DNA of 14,545 nt from assembly GCA_958423465.1 (NCBI GenBank), contig CATZRD010000047.1:1-14545 (forward strand), written 5' to 3'. Positions 1 to 6,378 of the stretch are shown here, piece after piece. The notes under the pieces were generated by a model that saw only the letters and a program-made list of their open reading frames with translations, did no database searches and was not told the origin of the DNA. The first letter of the stretch is position 1. The number at the start of each line of letters is the position of its first letter. The position numbers were made by a program, and so were the translations under genes. Origin of the DNA: an uncultured Oscillospiraceae bacterium (GTDB lineage: Bacteria; Bacillota; Clostridia; Oscillospirales; Oscillospiraceae).

Positions 1-95
1 TGGAAGCCGCGCTCAGCATAGAACTCCTGCTCACCGGCGGTGAACACGAACTCCTGGCCGCACTCCTTGCAAACTAAAGTCTTGTCTTCGTACAT
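1..95 (-). CDS. Small zinc-ribbon protein, N-terminal part (cut by window edge)
   Basis: Thirty-one codons are visible before the window ends. The reading begins MYEDKTLVCKECGQEF and continues FTAGEQEFYAERGF. C9-x2-C12 forms the first half of a zinc knuckle; the second cysteine pair should lie beyond the window. I recognise this as the small probable zinc-ribbon family (zf-trcl type) common in Firmicutes, whose job is unknown. The ATG at 95 is chosen because GAGAGGG lies 7 bases ahead of it. It follows sigH by 40 bases on the same strand with no terminator between, so co-transcription is likely. It is too short in this window for a firmer call. Confidence 0.8.
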   Translation of the reverse strand, partial: MYEDKTLVCKECGQEFVFTAGEQEFYAERGF

Positions 96-135
96 GATGT
101 TACCCTCTCTTTGAATCAGAAAGAAATATATGCGT

Positions 136-774
136 TCAGCTCGCGCTGAATTCGCCGGTAGTGAGACGCCGCGCGATCTTGCGGCGGATGCGTTGAACAG
201 CGTTGTCCACAGATTTAGGGGGTCTGGAAACCGCTGCGGCAATTTCCCGCGTGGTAAGGCCGTCCAAATAGTACCCTAAAATCGTAGACTCAAACTCGGA
301 CAACTGATCGTAAACGCCGCTCAAAATATCCCGCAAGCCCTCACGACCGATGATCAGGTCCTCGGGGTTGAGCTGGGAAATGAGTGGTTCGCCAAATGTG
401 GAGCTATGCCTGTCAAAGAAGGGTATTTCCAGAGGGACCGACTGGTTCAAGGGACTGTGCTTGTCCCGGGCGGCGCTGCGCACCGCGGAACACAGACGAT
501 TGCGGATACATACCTCGGCAAAGGAGCGAAAGCTGACGCCCTTGTCCGCGTCAAACTCCCTCACGCCGTGAATCAGGCCGATCATACCCTCCTGGATCAG
601 ATCGTCGCTGTCGCCGCCGGCCAGGAAAAAGGGCCGGGACAGCTTGCGTACCAGGCGGTGATAGCGGGAGACCAGCGTCTCCTCCGCCTCGCGGTCGCCG
701 GAGCGGGCCATGGCGCACAGGTCCTCGTCGGCGGCGGTACAGTATGGGGTATGCTCAGCTTGGTTTTCCAACAT
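136..774 (-). CDS. sigH: RNA polymerase sigma-H factor (early sporulation sigma)
   Basis: This sigma-70 family factor directs early stationary-phase and sporulation transcription (Spo0H). The product is 212 residues, close to the 218 of Bacillus subtilis SigH. Region 2 carries DDLIQEGMIGL at about 57-67 and FRSFAEVCIRNRL at 82-94, a near match to the SigH family. The linker has DKHSPLNQSVPLE, and the C-terminal helix-turn-helix (region 4) spans about 173-200, including KSVDNAVQRIRRKI. The ATG at 774 is kept because the DEDLCAMARSGD segment aligns with the SigH N-terminus. However, no proper Shine-Dalgarno precedes it, and the -10 box ends only four bases upstream. Met22 (711) has GAGGA 10 bases before it, but starting there would lose a conserved helix. 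The gene lies 64 bases downstream of glmM. Confidence 0.93.
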   Translation of the reverse strand: MLENQAEHTPYCTAADEDLCAMARSGDREAEETLVSRYHRLVRKLSRPFFLAGGDSDDLIQEGMIGLIHGVREFDADKGVSFRSFAEVCIRNRLCSAVRSAARDKHSPLNQSVPLEIPFFDRHSSTFGEPLISQLNPEDLIIGREGLRDILSGVYDQLSEFESTILGYYLDGLTTREIAAAVSRPPKSVDNAVQRIRRKIARRLTTGEFSAS

Positions 775-778
775 GGTT

Positions 779-808
779 ATTATACCTATCCCTCAGTGCT
801 TTTGTCAA
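779..808 (-). promoter_or_regulatory. Sigma-A promoter of sigH
   Basis: On the minus strand a perfect -35 TTGACA (803-808) and a perfect -10 TATAAT (779-784) are separated by 18 bp. The transcript should begin near 772-774, that is at or inside the sigH ATG. A weaker upstream pair (TTGAGC overlapping the glmM stop, then TAAGAT at 813-818) could make a longer leader. Confidence 0.8.
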
Positions 809-838
809 GCAAATCTTAAAAAAATGTGAAGTCTGTGC

Positions 839-2194
839 TCAAATTTTTATGGATTTTACCAAATCAGCCAGTCGGGCGGCACATTCGGACGCCTGCGCGT
901 CGGTCTTGGCCTCCACCATCACCCGAATCAGCGGCTCCGTGCCCGAGGGACGGACCAGCACACGGCCCTCGCCGCCCAGCAGCTCCTCCTCCCGGCGGAC
1001 GGCCTCGGCCAGCTCGCCGCAGGCCATGACCTTCTCCTTCAGCCCCGGCTGATTGGCCAGCTGCACGTTCACCAGGGTCTGGGGATAGCTGGGGCAGATG
1101 GACGCCAGCTCCGACGCCGTCTGGCCGCTGCGCCGGAGCACCTGCAGGAACTGCAGGGCGGTGAGCTGGCCGTCGCCGGTGGTGGCGTAGTCGGTGAAGA
1201 TGGTGTGGCCCGACTGCTCCCCGCCGATGCGGTAGCCGAACTCCAGCATCTTCTCCAGCACGTTCCGGTCCCCCACCGGAGTGCACACCAGGCGGATGTT
1301 GTTCCTGTTGCAGAACTCGTGGAGGCCCAGGTTGCTCATGACGGTGCCCACGATGGTATGGCCGGTGAGGACGCCCCGGCGCTTCATGTCGAAGCCGCAC
1401 ACGGCCATAGTCTTGTCCCCGTCGATGACCTGTCCCCGCTCGTCGATCATCAGACAGCGGTCCGCGTCCCCGTCAAAGGCGATGCCCAGGTCATACTCTC
1501 CCGCCGTCACCATGGCGGCCAGGCTCTTCAGGTGGGTGGAGCCGCAGCGGTCGTTGATGTTGACGCCGTTGGGCTTGCGGTGGATGAAATCCACCTCGAT
1601 GGCGAAGCCGGAGAAGAGGTCCGGAGCCGTGGCCGCCGCCGCGCCGTTGGCGCAGTCCACCAGCACCCGCAGCCCCCCCAGATCCTCCCGGATGGTATTG
1701 GCCAGATGCTTGATATACTCGTACTTCAGGTTTTTCATACCGTGGATCCGCTTGCCGATCCCCGCCCCGGTGCGAATGGGCATCGGTTCCTGAGACAGGA
1801 TCTTCTCCTCCACCCGTGCCTCTAGGGCATCGGAGAGCTTGTAGCCCTGCCCGTTGAACACCTTGATGCCGTTGTGCTCGAAGGGGTTGTGGCTGGCGGA
1901 GATCACCACGCCGGCGTCCGCCCCCACCTTCACCGTGAGATAGGCCACGGCGGGCGTTGGGATGGTGCCCAGGGGCATGACGCTGCCCCCTACGCTGGTG
2001 ATCCCGGCGATCATGGCCCCCTCCAGCATGTCGGAGGACACGCGGGTATCCATGCCGATGGTGACGAGGGGCGTCTCCCCCTTCTCCTCCAGCAGCACCA
2101 GCGTCACCGCCTGGCCCACCCGGTAGGCCAGCTCAGCGGTGAGGTTTTCTCCTACGATGCCCCGAATCCCATCGGTGCCGAATAGTTTGCCCAT
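839..2194 (-). CDS. glmM: Phosphoglucosamine mutase
   Basis: This enzyme interconverts glucosamine-6-phosphate and glucosamine-1-phosphate, the step that feeds UDP-GlcNAc into peptidoglycan and other envelope polymers in the cytoplasm. The 451-residue protein has the usual family length and begins MGKLFGTDGIRG. The catalytic phosphoserine motif VISASHNPFEHNG places the serine at residue 101. The metal loop AFDGDADRC has aspartates at 241, 243 and 245. A sugar-binding GGEQSGH motif and the C-terminal phosphate-binding RPSGTEPLIRVM are present. The start is supported by AAAGGAG 7 bases ahead of the ATG. It lies 112 bases downstream of ruvB, across a hairpin-rich leader, and ends 64 bases before sigH. 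Nothing appears broken. Confidence 0.97.
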   Translation of the reverse strand: MGKLFGTDGIRGIVGENLTAELAYRVGQAVTLVLLEEKGETPLVTIGMDTRVSSDMLEGAMIAGITSVGGSVMPLGTIPTPAVAYLTVKVGADAGVVISASHNPFEHNGIKVFNGQGYKLSDALEARVEEKILSQEPMPIRTGAGIGKRIHGMKNLKYEYIKHLANTIREDLGGLRVLVDCANGAAAATAPDLFSGFAIEVDFIHRKPNGVNINDRCGSTHLKSLAAMVTAGEYDLGIAFDGDADRCLMIDERGQVIDGDKTMAVCGFDMKRRGVLTGHTIVGTVMSNLGLHEFCNRNNIRLVCTPVGDRNVLEKMLEFGYRIGGEQSGHTIFTDYATTGDGQLTALQFLQVLRRSGQTASELASICPSYPQTLVNVQLANQPGLKEKVMACGELAEAVRREEELLGGEGRVLVRPSGTEPLIRVMVEAKTDAQASECAARLADLVKSIKI

Positions 2195-2306
2195 AGCTGT
2201 TCTCCTTTATTATGATTGCCATTTTTGAGATTGCCGGCCCCCTGCCGGGGGGCGGTTGTGGGGCTTCCAGCCCCAATGTTTTCAGGGGCTGCCCCCCATA
2301 AACGCC
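2195..2306 (-). promoter_or_regulatory. Structured intergenic leader upstream of glmM
   Basis: On the minus strand this 112-base gap holds CAGCCCC (2285-2291), GGGGCTG (2268-2274) and AGCCCC (2260-2265). The middle segment can pair with either neighbour, giving mutually exclusive hairpins. Next comes a 6-bp hairpin, GCCCCC/GGGGGC (2237-2253, loop of 5), and then the glmM ribosome binding site. No clear T-run follows a stem, so these are not classic terminators. I see no confident promoter here and no similarity to the glmS ribozyme. Confidence 0.45.
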
Positions 2307-3368
2307 TTAAAACGTCAGCTGGTCCATATCCGCCGGCGCGCCGCCGGGGATGGGCAGGTGCAGATGCTCATAGGCCTTCCGGGTGACGCACCGGCCCCTG
2401 GGGGTCCGGGTCAGGAACCCGATCTGCAGGAGGTACGGCTCGTACACGTCCTCCAGGGTCACGGCCTCCTCGTTGATGGTGGCGGCCAGGGTCTCCAGGC
2501 CCACGGGGCCGCCGCCGTAGTAGTCGATGATGGCCCGGAGCATCCTGCGGTCGATGTTGTCCAGGCCCAGATGGTCCACCTCCAGGGCGGTGAGGGCCCG
2601 GTCAGCCAGATCCCGGGTGATGACGCCGTCGCCCACCACCTGGGCGAAATCCCGGACCCGGCGAAGCATCCGGTTGGCGATGCGGGGGGTGCCCCGGCTG
2701 CGTTTGGCGATCTCCATGGCGCCCTCCGGCTCGATGGGGGCCTCCAGGATGCCGGCGGACCGGGTGACGATGAGCGCCAGCTCCTTGTGGGTGTACAGCT
2801 CCAGCCGCAGCGTCACGCCGAACCGGTCCCGGAGAGGGGCGGAAAGCTGTCCCGCCCGGGTGGTGGCCCCGATGAGGGTGAACCGGGGCAGGTCCAGCCG
2901 GATGGAGTTGGCCGAGGGGCCTTTGCCGATGATGATATCAATGGCGTAGTCTTCCATGGCGGGATACAGCACCTCCTCCACCGAGCGGTTCAGGCGGTGG
3001 ATCTCGTCCACAAAGAGGATGTCGTTCTCGTTGAGGTTGGTCAAAAGCGCCGCCAGGTCCCCCGCCTTCTCAATGGCGGGGCCGGAGGTGACCCGCACGT
3101 TCACCCCCATCTCGTTGGCGATGATGCCCGAGAGGGTGGTCTTGCCCAGGCCCGGGGGGCCGTGGAGCAGCACATGGTCCAGCGGCTCATGGCGCATTTT
3201 GGCCGCCTGGATAAAAACCTCCAGATTCCCCTTGGCCTTCTCCTGGCCGATGTACTCCTTCAGCGTTTTGGGCCGCAGGGAGTACTCCCCCTCGTCCTCC
3301 CGGGTGAGAGAGGTCGTGATGAGAGGCTCCCGCTCCGTATATTCGCCGCCGGAAAAGTCGATGCTCAT
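2307..3368 (-). CDS. ruvB: Holliday junction branch migration ATPase RuvB
   Basis: RuvB is the hexameric AAA+ motor that drives branch migration of Holliday junctions together with RuvA, ahead of resolution by RuvC. The 353-residue protein has the Walker A segment GPPGLGKTT (70-78), Walker B DEIHRLNR (121-128), sensor GATTRAGQLS (167-176) and LRDRFG (179-184), which holds the likely arginine finger. The C-terminal winged helix ends with the family's TPRGR signature. The short N-terminal extension before SLRPKTLKEYIGQ is usual for the family. AAGGAG lies 9 bases before the ATG. ruvA is not adjacent; the upstream neighbours are a small membrane-protein gene (31-base gap) and radA, so the three probably form a repair-related transcription unit. 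Confidence 0.97.
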   Translation of the reverse strand: MSIDFSGGEYTEREPLITTSLTREDEGEYSLRPKTLKEYIGQEKAKGNLEVFIQAAKMRHEPLDHVLLHGPPGLGKTTLSGIIANEMGVNVRVTSGPAIEKAGDLAALLTNLNENDILFVDEIHRLNRSVEEVLYPAMEDYAIDIIIGKGPSANSIRLDLPRFTLIGATTRAGQLSAPLRDRFGVTLRLELYTHKELALIVTRSAGILEAPIEPEGAMEIAKRSRGTPRIANRMLRRVRDFAQVVGDGVITRDLADRALTALEVDHLGLDNIDRRMLRAIIDYYGGGPVGLETLAATINEEAVTLEDVYEPYLLQIGFLTRTPRGRCVTRKAYEHLHLPIPGGAPADMDQLTF

Positions 3369-3399
3369 AGTGGGCTTCTCCTTATCTGTAACTGCCGCA

Positions 3400-3570
3400 T
3401 TAATAGCAGATGATATAGTAGATCACATAGGCCCAGCTCATAAGGCCGTGGAGAATGGCCCAGCCCACGCTGTGCCAATTCACATAGGAGATGACCATGG
3501 CCAGACAGGAGCCGAAGGATATCCACGTCTTCACCGCTTTTTTCGTATTCTGCTCGTTCTGCTCGTTCAT
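3400..3570 (-). CDS. 56-residue membrane protein, function unknown
   Basis: This short open frame runs ATG to TAA between radA and ruvB. AAGGAGG lies 10 bases ahead of its ATG, and it is separated from radA by 15 bases and from ruvB by 31. The N-terminus is polar (MNEQNEQNTKKAVKTW), with a tandem 9-base duplication (AACGAGCAG twice) encoding NEQ-NEQ. Two hydrophobic stretches follow: ISFGSCLAMVISYV (about 17-30) and WAILHGLMSWAYVIYYIIC (about 37-55), rich in tryptophan and tyrosine. This suggests a small two-span or hairpin membrane protein. The strong ribosome binding site, tight spacing and coding-like composition support a real gene. I recall similar small hypothetical proteins in Clostridia but cannot name a family or function. 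Confidence 0.8.
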   Translation of the reverse strand: MNEQNEQNTKKAVKTWISFGSCLAMVISYVNWHSVGWAILHGLMSWAYVIYYIICY

Positions 3571-3585
3571 CCGGCTTATTCCTCC

Positions 3586-4968
3586 TTACGCCTCCGGGCC
3601 GCCCTTGCCCAGCACCGCCCGGACGGCCTCGCCGATGTTGGCGGCCTCGATGAGCCGCAGGCCCTCCGGCCTTTTCGGGCTGCGGCCCCGCCGACGGGGC
3701 ACCACGCAGGCGGTAAAGCCCAGACGCCGCACCTCGCTGAGCCGCTGGTCCAGGCTGTCCACCCAGCGCAGCTCCCCGGTGAGGCCCACCTCCCCGATGG
3801 CCGCCAGATCCTGGGGCACGGGCCTGTCCAGATAGCTGGAGGCAAGCGCCAGAATCGCCGCCAGGTCCGCCCCCGGTTCGTCCAGGGTCAGGCCGCCGAT
3901 GATGTTCAGATAGGCGTCGCACTGGCTCACCTTCAGCCCGCCCCGCTTTTCCAGCACCGCCAGCAGCATGGCCGCCCGGTTGTAGTCAAAGCCGTTGCTG
4001 GACCGCCGGGCGCTGCCGTAGGGCGCCGGGGCCAGCAGGGCCTGGATCTCCGCCAGCACCGGCCTGGCCCCCTCCATGACGCAGGCGACGCAGGTGCCGG
4101 GAGCCCCCTCGGGCCGGCCGGCCAGCAGGCTCTGGGAGGGGTTCTCCACCTCCTCCAGGCCCTGGGCCTGCATCTCGAATACGCCGATCTCGTTGGTGGC
4201 CCCGAACCGGTTCTTAGCGGAGCGGAGGATGCGATAGACGCTGTGCCGGTCCCCCTCAAAGGAGAGCACACAGTCCACCATGTGCTCCAGGACCTTGGGG
4301 CCGGCGATGGCCCCCTCCTTGTTCACATGGCCGATGACGAACACCGTCACGCCCCGCTCCTTGGCCAGGCGCATAAGGGCCATGGTGCAGCCCTTCACCT
4401 GCCCCACGCTGCCGGGGGGGCTGTCCAGCTCCGGGTCGTAGAGGGTCTGGATGGAGTCCACGATGAGGATGTCCGCCGCGGCGTCCTCCGCCGCCTGGAG
4501 CACATCCCCCAGGGCCGTCTCCGCCAGCACCAGCAGGTCCTCCCCGGCCACCCGCAGCCGCTGGGCCCGCAGCTTCAGCTGCCGCACCGACTCCTCCCCG
4601 GAGACATACAGCACTCTGCCCGCGGCGGTAAGGCTGCCGCAGATCTGGAGCATCAGGGTGGATTTCCCGATGCCCGGCGCGCCTCCCACCAGCACCAGGG
4701 AGCCCTTTACCGCGCCGCCGCCCAGCACCCGGTCCAGCTCCCCCATGCCGGTGGAAAAGCGGATCTCCTCCGCCTCATCGATCTCCGGCAGGGCCACGGG
4801 CCGGGGGCCGGGACCGATCCGAACGTCGGGCCGGCCAGCCTTTCCCCTGGGGGCGCTCTCCCCCTCCACAATGGTGTTCCAGGCCCCGCAGGCGGGGCAC
4901 TTCCCCGCCCACTTGGGGGTCTCGTTGCCGCACTGGGTGCAGTAATAGGTGGTCCTGACCTTGGCCAT
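3586..4968 (-). CDS. radA: DNA repair protein RadA (Sms)
   Basis: RadA is a RecA-like ATPase and helicase that processes recombination intermediates. The start chosen gives MAKVRTTYYCTQC and 460 residues, the normal family length; an in-frame ATG 26 codons upstream lies before the promoter's transcribed region and is rejected. The N-terminal zinc finger is C10-x2-C13 and C24-x2-C27. Walker A is GGAPGIGKST (95-104), with Walker B-like ILIVDSIQTL further on. The RadA-specific KNRFGATNEIGVFEM motif follows. The C-terminal Lon-like domain contains DLAAIGEVGLTGELR. AAGGGA sits about 10 bases ahead of the ATG. It has its own promoter behind the cwlD terminator and is followed 15 bases later by a small membrane-protein gene. 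Confidence 0.96.
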   Translation of the reverse strand: MAKVRTTYYCTQCGNETPKWAGKCPACGAWNTIVEGESAPRGKAGRPDVRIGPGPRPVALPEIDEAEEIRFSTGMGELDRVLGGGAVKGSLVLVGGAPGIGKSTLMLQICGSLTAAGRVLYVSGEESVRQLKLRAQRLRVAGEDLLVLAETALGDVLQAAEDAAADILIVDSIQTLYDPELDSPPGSVGQVKGCTMALMRLAKERGVTVFVIGHVNKEGAIAGPKVLEHMVDCVLSFEGDRHSVYRILRSAKNRFGATNEIGVFEMQAQGLEEVENPSQSLLAGRPEGAPGTCVACVMEGARPVLAEIQALLAPAPYGSARRSSNGFDYNRAAMLLAVLEKRGGLKVSQCDAYLNIIGGLTLDEPGADLAAILALASSYLDRPVPQDLAAIGEVGLTGELRWVDSLDQRLSEVRRLGFTACVVPRRRGRSPKRPEGLRLIEAANIGEAVRAVLGKGGPEA

Positions 4969-4989
4969 AGGGCGCTGTTCCCTTCTCCT

Positions 4990-5006
4990 CGGACCGGCGG
5001 GGTCCG
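4990..5006 (-). other. Hairpin in the radA 5' leader
   Basis: CGGACC and GGTCCG pair perfectly (6 bp, 5-base loop). The hairpin lies between the radA transcription start and its ribosome binding region, and no T-run follows it, so it is a leader structure rather than a terminator. Its role is unknown. Confidence 0.4.
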
Positions 5007-5017
5007 GCTTTTTCTTC

Positions 5018-5046
5018 AGTATACTACGCCCCCCGTCGTTTGACAA
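5018..5046 (-). promoter_or_regulatory. Sigma-A promoter of radA
   Basis: On the minus strand TTGTCA (5041-5046) and TATACT (5018-5023) are separated by exactly 17 bp. Each box matches its consensus at five of six positions. Transcription should begin near 5011, giving a leader of roughly 40 bases. Confidence 0.75.
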
Positions 5047-5065
5047 GCAAAACCGGCGGCGGTTT
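5042..5065 (-). terminator. Intrinsic terminator of cwlD
   Basis: AAACCG and CGGTTT form a 6-bp stem with a 4-base loop (5050-5065), beginning three bases after the cwlD stop and followed by TTTTGCTTGT. The T-rich tail overlaps the -35 box of the radA promoter. Confidence 0.6.
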
Positions 5066-5068
5066 CCT

Positions 5069-5791
5069 TTATCCCTCCTCCGCCGTCAGGAAGGCCATGG
5101 TAGGGGCCAGGATGGACACCGCCAGCCGCTTCTGATGGTCCTCCGTTTTCAGCGCCGCCGTCTCCCGGCTGTTGGACAAAAACCCGCACTCCACCAACAC
5201 CGCCGTCCCCTGGGCGTGGCTGAGGAGGTACACCCCCTGGGCGGTCTTGATCTCCTTGGCGGCGTCGTTGACGGCGGCGTTCAGCGCGTCCTGCACCGCC
5301 TGAGCCAGCCTGGCGCTTCTCTCTCCCCCGCCGTGGAACACCTGGGCCCCGTGGACCTCTGGGAAACCGGGCAGGGTGTTCTGATGGATGCTGACGGTCA
5401 CAGCCTCCGGCAGGGCGTTGGCGGCCTCCGTCCGGTTTTTCAGGTCGTCTGTTTTCCGCTGCCGCACGGTGGGCAGGGCCGGGTCCCCCAGGGACACGTC
5501 CTCCCGGCGGGTCATGGCCGCGTCCACTCCCAGAAGCCTCGCCAGACTCTCCAGCTCCAGGCTCACCGCCAGATTGATCTCCGCCTCGGTGGCGCCGTCC
5601 GCCGCCACCGCGCCGCCGTCCTCGCCGCCGTGGCCCGGGTCGATCAGGAGCGCCGGGCCGCCGCCCTCCAGGACCACATTTTTGCTGGCGTTGACGGCCC
5701 CGCCCCTCCACAGGATCGCCGCGAAGGCGGCGAACAGGAGCACAAAGCACAGTACATACAGCGCCGTCCATTTTTTGAATGTGATAAACAC
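5069..5791 (-). CDS. cwlD: Spore cortex N-acetylmuramoyl-L-alanine amidase
   Basis: This zinc-dependent amidase (Amidase_3) removes peptide side chains from spore peptidoglycan. In B. subtilis CwlD this is the first step in making muramic delta-lactam, the mark recognised at germination. I place the start at the GTG at 5791 (240 residues), because GGAGG ends exactly 8 bases ahead of it. The in-frame GTG at 5800 overlaps that ribosome binding site. An N-terminal signal anchor spans about 9-28. Zinc and catalytic residues are visible: H54 in DPGHGGEDGGAV, E69 in TEAEINL, H136 in SIHQN and E201 in VECGFLSN. The length matches CwlD (237), and the lack of cell-wall-binding repeats fits CwlD over other amidases. 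It lies divergent from the cotJ coat operon, consistent with a sporulation role. Confidence 0.88.
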   Translation of the reverse strand: MFITFKKWTALYVLCFVLLFAAFAAILWRGGAVNASKNVVLEGGGPALLIDPGHGGEDGGAVAADGATEAEINLAVSLELESLARLLGVDAAMTRREDVSLGDPALPTVRQRKTDDLKNRTEAANALPEAVTVSIHQNTLPGFPEVHGAQVFHGGGERSARLAQAVQDALNAAVNDAAKEIKTAQGVYLLSHAQGTAVLVECGFLSNSRETAALKTEDHQKRLAVSILAPTMAFLTAEEG

Positions 5792-5809
5792 AGCCTTCAC
5801 CTCCCTAGG

Positions 5810-5838
5810 AGCCTATGCGCCGGGAACGGAAAATAGAC
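5810..5838 (-). promoter_or_regulatory. Candidate sporulation promoter of cwlD
   Basis: On the minus strand CATAGGCT (5810-5817) lies 18 bases before the GTG start. A possible -35, GTCTATTT (5831-5838), lies 13 bp upstream. This partly resembles the mother-cell sigma-E pattern (GTCATATT then CATACAAT). The 12-base string GGCGCATAGGCT also stands upstream of yunB. The boxes are imperfect, so this is inference. Confidence 0.4.
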
Positions 5839-5864
5839 CGGGGCGCACCCCCCACGAGGATGCG

Positions 5865-5872
5865 CATATTAT
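5865..5872 (+). promoter_or_regulatory. Possible -10 box for the cotJ operon
   Basis: CATATTAT matches the sigma-E -10 consensus CATACAAT at six of eight positions and lies about 54 bases before the coat-gene start. I cannot find a convincing -35 at the right spacing, so this is weak. Confidence 0.25.
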
Positions 5873-5877
5873 GGACC

Positions 5878-5899
5878 GAGGGGGAAAAAGCGCCCCCTC
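5878..5899 (+). other. Hairpin in the cotJ leader
   Basis: GAGGGGG (5878-5884) and CCCCCTC (5893-5899) form a perfect 7-bp inverted repeat with an 8-base loop. It ends 10 bases before the ribosome binding site of the coat operon. No T-run follows in the plus direction. It may stabilise the leader or be incidental. Confidence 0.4.
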
Positions 5900-5925
5900 T
5901 ACTTCCATGAAGGAGGGAACGATTT

Positions 5926-6378
5926 TTGGAGAACACCGCAAGACCGAACTGCTGCGGCGCTATGGAGGGCACTCTGCCCGGGAAATGCGCCTCGCTGGTC
6001 TTTCCTTATATTCCCATGCAGTGCCCCAATCCGGAGCGCTACGACCAGAAGGAGGCACTGGCCAAAGGGACCCTGTTCCCCGGCCTGGATATGCCCTTTT
6101 TCAGGGCCATGGAGACCCGGATGAACTGCGATAATCCCGCGCTTTGCGAGCTGATGGCCCTGGGCTTCGCCGTGACGGAGCTTGGGCTGTACCTGGACAC
6201 CCACAAGAGCGACAGGGAGGCCCTGGACCTCTACCTCCAGTACGCGGCTCTGGCCAAAGAGGGCCGCCGGCGCTATGAGGAGATGTACGGCCCCCTCCAG
6301 CAGGAGAACGTCACCGAAGCGGGCTGGACCTGGCTGGACGATCCCTGGCCCTGGGACTATACGGGAGGGAGCAAGTAA
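5926..6378 (+). CDS. cotJA-cotJB: Fused spore coat protein CotJA-CotJB
   Basis: This single 150-residue frame joins two coat proteins that are separate genes in B. subtilis (82 and 87 residues). Residues about 22-60 are CotJA: FPYIPMQ, then EALAKGTLFPGLDMPF. Residues about 69-147 are CotJB: CELMALGFAVTELGLYLDTH, YEEMYGPL and the C-terminal WTWLDDPWPWDY. The start is TTG, with AAGGAGGG ending exactly 8 bases ahead; no ATG upstream is in frame. The cysteine-containing N-terminal tail (NCCGAMEGTLPGKC) is not typical of CotJA. Inside the fusion, Met66 (6121) has GGAG 6 bases ahead of it, so a separate CotJB could also be made. The stop overlaps the cotJC start as TAATG, so the two are translationally coupled. 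The role is assembly of the spore coat with CotJC. Confidence 0.88.
   Translation: MENTARPNCCGAMEGTLPGKCASLVFPYIPMQCPNPERYDQKEALAKGTLFPGLDMPFFRAMETRMNCDNPALCELMALGFAVTELGLYLDTHKSDREALDLYLQYAALAKEGRRRYEEMYGPLQQENVTEAGWTWLDDPWPWDYTGGSK

Noticed and set aside
2956..5043. Plus-strand open frame of 695 codons opposite ruvB and radA, and a similar 591-codon one at 10279-12054 opposite ligA
   Set aside because: Both are shadow frames of recognised enzymes; no family motifs and no suitable ribosome binding sites.
4969..5046. Upstream in-frame ATG adding 26 residues to RadA
   Set aside because: The extension would cover the radA promoter -10 and -35 boxes, and the family starts directly before the zinc finger.
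5792..5800. GTG at 5800 as the cwlD start
   Set aside because: It overlaps the GGAGG ribosome binding site; the GTG at 5791 has the correct 8-base spacing.
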